Origin: Devosia sp.
GTDB lineage: Bacteria > Pseudomonadota > Alphaproteobacteria > Rhizobiales > Devosiaceae
Reading direction: 5' to 3'
Assembly (NCBI GenBank): GCA_016793415.1
Contig: JAEUMC010000461.1
Span: 1 to 5,299, forward strand
DNA: 5,299 nucleotides
Position numbers and translations under genes: made by a program. This document shows positions 4,117 to 5,299 of the stretch, in pieces. How positions within the stretch are numbered: the stretch's first letter is position 1; the number at the start of each line of letters is the position of its first letter. The notes under the pieces are model-generated. The model was not told where the DNA came from, did not search any database, and saw only the letters and a list, made by a program, of their open reading frames with translations.

Positions 4117-5299
4117 ATGAACAAATCCAGTATCCTTGGCCTCGCCGTTGCCGCGACCGTGCTCGGGCTCGCAGTTCCGGCGCTCGCCGAAGACGTCAAG
4201 GTCGGCATTCTCGGCGATCTGACCGGGCCGATCGAAAGCCTGGCTCCGCCGATCGTTGCCGGCGCTCAGCTCGCCTTCGACCAGGTCAATGCCCAGGGCG
4301 GCATCCTTGGCGGCGGCAAGATCGTCTCGGTTACCGGTGACTCCGCCTGCGACCCGTCGGTTGCCGGCCCTGCCGCCGACAAGCTCGTCAACACCGACCA
4401 GGTGACCGCCATCGTCGGCGCCTTCTGCACCGGCGCCACCATCGGCGCTGCCACCGCTGCCGGCATCCCGGGCGGCGTCGTGCAGATCTCGCCGTCGGCT
4501 TCGGCCCCGGCGCTCACCACGCTCGAAGACAACGACCTGGTCTTCCGCACCACCCCGTCGGACGCCTTCCAGGGCGTGAAGATGGCTGACCTGCTGATCC
4601 AGAAGGGCATCAAGGACGTTGCCGTCACCTACGTGAACAACGACTACGGCAAGGGCCTGGCCGACGTGTTCGTCGCCCAGTTCACCGCCAATGGCGGCAC
4701 CGTGTCGGCCAACATCGCGCATGAAGACGGCAAGGCCGACTATCGCGCCGAGCTCGGCCAGCTGTCCTCGGGCGGCTCGCAGAACCTGGTGATCCTCGCC
4801 TACGCTTCGGGCTCGGGCAAGACCGTGCTGCAGCAGGCCATCGAAGGCGGCGAGTTCACCGCGTTCGTCGGCGGCGACGGCATGATCGGCGACGACCTGG
4901 TGACCGGCCTCGATCCGGCTGCCGTCAACGGCAAGATCATCGCCACCCGCGCCGGTGCCTATACCGGCGCCTCGGCCGACGCCTATATCAAGATGGCGAC
5001 CGATGCTGGCCAGGACCCGGCGGCGACCTATGCTCCGCAGGCCTACGATGCCGCCTTCCTCCTCGCTCTCGCGATCGAGAAGAACGGCTCGGCCAAGCGC
5101 GAAGGCCTCTCGGCCGCGCTGCGCGAAGTCGCTTCGGCTCCGGGCGAGAAGATCCTCCCCGGCGAGTGGGCCAAGGCGCTCGAGCTGATCAAGGCCGGCA
5201 CCGACATCGACTATGACGGCGCTGGCGGCCCGGCCGATTTCGACAAGGCCGGCGACGTCGACGGCATCATCGTTGAAGTCGACGTGCAGGACGGCAAGT
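4117..5299 (+). CDS. branched-chain amino-acid-type ABC transporter substrate-binding protein (LivJ/LivK-like), 3' end cut off
   Basis: The frame is open for 394 codons to the window edge with no stop; the family usually ends at about this length, so only a short tail is probably missing. It encodes a type I periplasmic binding protein of the leucine/isoleucine/valine class (Peripla_BP_6), which binds an amino acid or similar solute for a LivFGHM-type importer. The signal peptide runs to ALA at 22-24, with the mature protein starting at E25. Next come VKVGILGDLTGPIES, the helix AGAQLAFDQVNAQGGILGG and the ligand loop SPSASAP at about 125-131. C78 and C104 may form the N-lobe disulfide seen in this family. 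VTYVNNDYGKGLADVF and AYASGSGKTVLQQA belong to the second lobe and hinge. Codon use is strongly biased (GGC, GCC, ATC, AAG), which suggests high expression. Its permease genes may follow beyond the edge. The real ligand is open, as the family is broad. Confidence 0.93.
   Translation, partial: MNKSSILGLAVAATVLGLAVPALAEDVKVGILGDLTGPIESLAPPIVAGAQLAFDQVNAQGGILGGGKIVSVTGDSACDPSVAGPAADKLVNTDQVTAIVGAFCTGATIGAATAAGIPGGVVQISPSASAPALTTLEDNDLVFRTTPSDAFQGVKMADLLIQKGIKDVAVTYVNNDYGKGLADVFVAQFTANGGTVSANIAHEDGKADYRAELGQLSSGGSQNLVILAYASGSGKTVLQQAIEGGEFTAFVGGDGMIGDDLVTGLDPAAVNGKIIATRAGAYTGASADAYIKMATDAGQDPAATYAPQAYDAAFLLALAIEKNGSAKREGLSAALREVASAPGEKILPGEWAKALELIKAGTDIDYDGAGGPADFDKAGDVDGIIVEVDVQDGK

Noticed and set aside
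3109..4722. A 537-codon minus-strand open frame crossing the divergent region
   Set aside because: It runs opposite the amino-acid-binding gene, through the intergenic region, and then in a wrong frame over the betaine-binding gene. Both real genes have clear families and signal peptides, so this is a stop-free accident of base composition.

Overview
The window reads as ordinary chromosomal DNA from a high-GC alphaproteobacterium. The order Hyphomicrobiales (a Devosia-like organism) is a guess from protein style and codon use, not from a search. The codons strongly favour GGC, GCC, CTG, ATC and AAG. I see no RNA gene, insertion sequence, CRISPR array, prophage gene or integration scar.

Layout. 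Four genes lie on the minus strand; in transcription order (right to left) they are: an exported glycine betaine/choline-type substrate-binding protein (3887 to 2802); a membrane-anchored GGDEF-EAL cyclic-di-GMP enzyme (2627 to 1086); a GNAT acetyltransferase (1067 to 597); and a short DUF442/TIGR01244 rhodanese-like protein (486 or 558 to 70). Diverging from them on the plus strand is a branched-chain amino-acid-type substrate-binding protein (4117 onward), which runs off the right edge without a stop codon.

Transcription. The enzyme gene and the GNAT gene are 18 bp apart and probably share a message that may continue into the DUF442 gene. A 174-bp gap with an extended -10 candidate separates them from the betaine-binding gene, so that gene is probably a separate unit. 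The 229-bp divergent region (3888-4116) holds a good promoter candidate for the minus-strand gene, a terminator-like hairpin with four T, a palindrome, and a set of short GC-rich inverted and direct repeats in front of the plus-strand ribosome binding site. Small GC-rich hairpins abut the stop codons of the GNAT and DUF442 genes.

Function. Two periplasmic solute receptors stand back to back, neither with its permease or ATPase inside the window. The minus-strand neighbours are a second-messenger enzyme and two small enzymes of unknown substrate. A link between osmolyte sensing and cyclic-di-GMP is possible from position alone but unproven. I found no convincing previously undescribed system; the observations worth a second look are regulatory structures, a start-site correction and features of individual proteins.
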